Shown here piece by piece: positions 7,136 through 8,119 of a stretch of 8,119 nucleotides of DNA; within the stretch, counting starts at the first letter, position 1, and the number at the start of each line of letters is the position of its first letter. The notes under the pieces are model-generated. The model was not told the DNA's origin and made no database searches. It saw only the letters and a program-made list of their open reading frames with translations. The stretch lies in the NCBI GenBank assembly GCA_945900935.1, contig CAMDKT010000256.1:1-8119 (forward strand), written 5' to 3'. The stretch is from Candidatus Sulfopaludibacter sp. SbA3. Lineage in GTDB: Bacteria; Acidobacteriota; Terriglobia; Bryobacterales; Bryobacteraceae. A program made the position numbers and the translations under genes.

Positions 7136-8119
7136 TTAACGAGCCGCGAGTTGCCCCAGCACGAACGGCAGGATGCCGCCGTGCCGGTAGTACTCCACTT
7201 CCATCGGCGTATCGATTCGCACTTTCGCGTCAAAACTTTTCTTCGAGCCATCGGCCGCCGTGGCCGTGACCGTCGCGATTTTATTGCCGAAGACGGCATC
7301 CTTCACTCCGGTGATCGAAATCTCTTCGAGCCCCGTCAAACCTAGCGAATCCTTCGTCGCGCCGTCAATGAATTCAAGCGGCAGCACGCCCATGCCAACC
7401 AGATTCGAACGGTGGATGCGCTCGAAGCTCTCCGCGATCACCGCGCGCACCCCGAGCAGCGCCACGCCCTTGGCGGCCCAGTCCCGAGATGAGCCCGAGC
7501 CGTACTCCTTGCCGGCAATAATCAGCAGCGGCGTGCCTGCGGCCTGATACTGCATCGACGCGTCGTAAATCCACATCTTTTCGCCCGAGGGAACATGCAC
7601 CGTCCATGTGCCTTCGGTGCCAGGCACCATTGCATTTTTCAAGCGAATATTCGCCAGCGTGCCGCGCACCATCACTTCATGATTGCCGCGGCGCGCGCCG
7701 TAGCTATTGAAATCTTTCGCGGAAACACCCAGGTCCATCAGGTACTTTCCGGCCGGAGAATCCTTCGCAATGTTGCCCGCTGGAGAAATGTGATCGGTTG
7801 TCACCGAGTCGCCCAGCGTCGCCAGCACGCGCAGATTCACGATGTCGGCGATTGAGGTTTCCGGATCAACGGGATTGTCGAAATACGGGGGCTTTTTGAT
7901 GTACGTAGAGTCGTCGTCCCAGGCGTATTGATCGGACTTCACCGCGGTGATCCCGGCCCAGTTGGCGTCCCCTTTGAAGACGTCGGCGTACTGGCGCGCG
8001 AACTGGTCGCGCCGCACGCTGGTTTTCAGCGTCGCGGCGATCTCGGCGTTGGTCGGCCAGATGTCGCGCAGATACACTTCATTGCCATCGGTCCCGGTGC
8101 CGAGCGAATCGGTTTGCAG
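7136..8119 (-). CDS. acnA: Aconitate hydratase, AcnA/IRP1 type (C-terminal 327 aa, partial)
   Basis: The reverse frame enters at the right edge and ends at a TAA at 7136-7138. It reads through a GTG at 8077 that is internal, since LQTDSLGTGTDGNE precedes it in frame and VYLRDIWP follows, as in full-length AcnA. Aconitase converts citrate to isocitrate through cis-aconitate in the TCA cycle, in the cytoplasm, using a 4Fe-4S cluster. The cluster cysteines belong to the missing N-terminal two-thirds (family length is about 890-910 residues). In the fragment, TTDHISPAGNI is at 107-117 and NSYGARRGNHEVMVRGT at 138-154. The active-site loop YGSGSSRDWAAKG (186-198) holds the substrate-binding Ser and Arg. 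AESFERIHRSNLVGMGVLPL follows in the swivelling domain 4. All visible motifs are intact. It converges on the enolase-family gene with one base between stop codons and shows no functional link to its neighbours. Confidence 0.97.
   Translation of the reverse strand: MQTDSLGTGTDGNEVYLRDIWPTNAEIAATLKTSVRRDQFARQYADVFKGDANWAGITAVKSDQYAWDDDSTYIKKPPYFDNPVDPETSIADIVNLRVLATLGDSVTTDHISPAGNIAKDSPAGKYLMDLGVSAKDFNSYGARRGNHEVMVRGTLANIRLKNAMVPGTEGTWTVHVPSGEKMWIYDASMQYQAAGTPLLIIAGKEYGSGSSRDWAAKGVALLGVRAVIAESFERIHRSNLVGMGVLPLEFIDGATKDSLGLTGLEEISITGVKDAVFGNKIATVTATAADGSKKSFDAKVRIDTPMEVEYYRHGGILPFVLGQLAAR

Noticed and set aside
6703..7299. A minus-strand frame of 198 codons spanning the enolase/aconitase junction
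   Set aside because: It overlaps two well-supported genes and has no recognisable motif.
7136..8077. Aconitase fragment starting at the GTG at 8077 as a complete short gene
   Set aside because: The frame continues in phase to the window edge with typical aconitase sequence, so the GTG is internal and the gene is cut by the window.

Overview
The window looks like a piece of an Acidobacteriota chromosome, probably from the Solibacter/Bryobacter side of the phylum. This is inferred from gene content, not from a marker gene. The strongest clue is a TonB-dependent receptor with an N-terminal carboxypeptidase-regulatory-like domain, of the Oar-like kind that is heavily expanded in that group. It sits with a Tat-exported enolase-superfamily protein and a moderately GC-rich coding style. 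Coding density is high, the gaps are short, and no RNA gene, IS element, CRISPR array or phage gene is visible.

Layout. Positions 1-4489 hold four genes on the minus strand. In order of transcription they are a membrane histidine kinase, a NarL/FixJ-type response regulator overlapping it by one base (TAATG), a soluble family 2 glycosyltransferase (57 bp gap), and the N-terminal half of the TonB-dependent receptor (44 bp gap), which runs off the left edge. The receptor's frame has no stop inside the window. Positions 4589-7134 hold two plus-strand genes: a polytopic GT-C-type membrane protein and, 14 bp later, a Tat-signal-bearing mandelate racemase/muconate lactonizing-type enzyme. The C-terminal 327 residues of an aconitase follow on the minus strand. 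Its stop codon lies one base from the enolase-family stop, and the gene runs off the right edge.

How the genes may work together. The kinase and regulator almost certainly form a two-component system. The family 2 glycosyltransferase resembles dolichol-/polyprenyl-phosphate sugar synthases, and the divergent GT-C protein resembles membrane transferases that use such lipid-linked donors, so the two could serve one cell-envelope glycosylation pathway. This is inference. The enolase-family protein probably acts on a sugar acid outside the cytoplasm. The aconitase is a TCA-cycle housekeeping enzyme and looks unrelated to the rest.

No clearly new biological system stands out. The points most worth a second look are the apparent His-x-His arrangement at the first metal-ligand position of the enolase-family protein, the GTACAC repeats in the divergent intergenic region, and the possible GT2/GT-C pairing.
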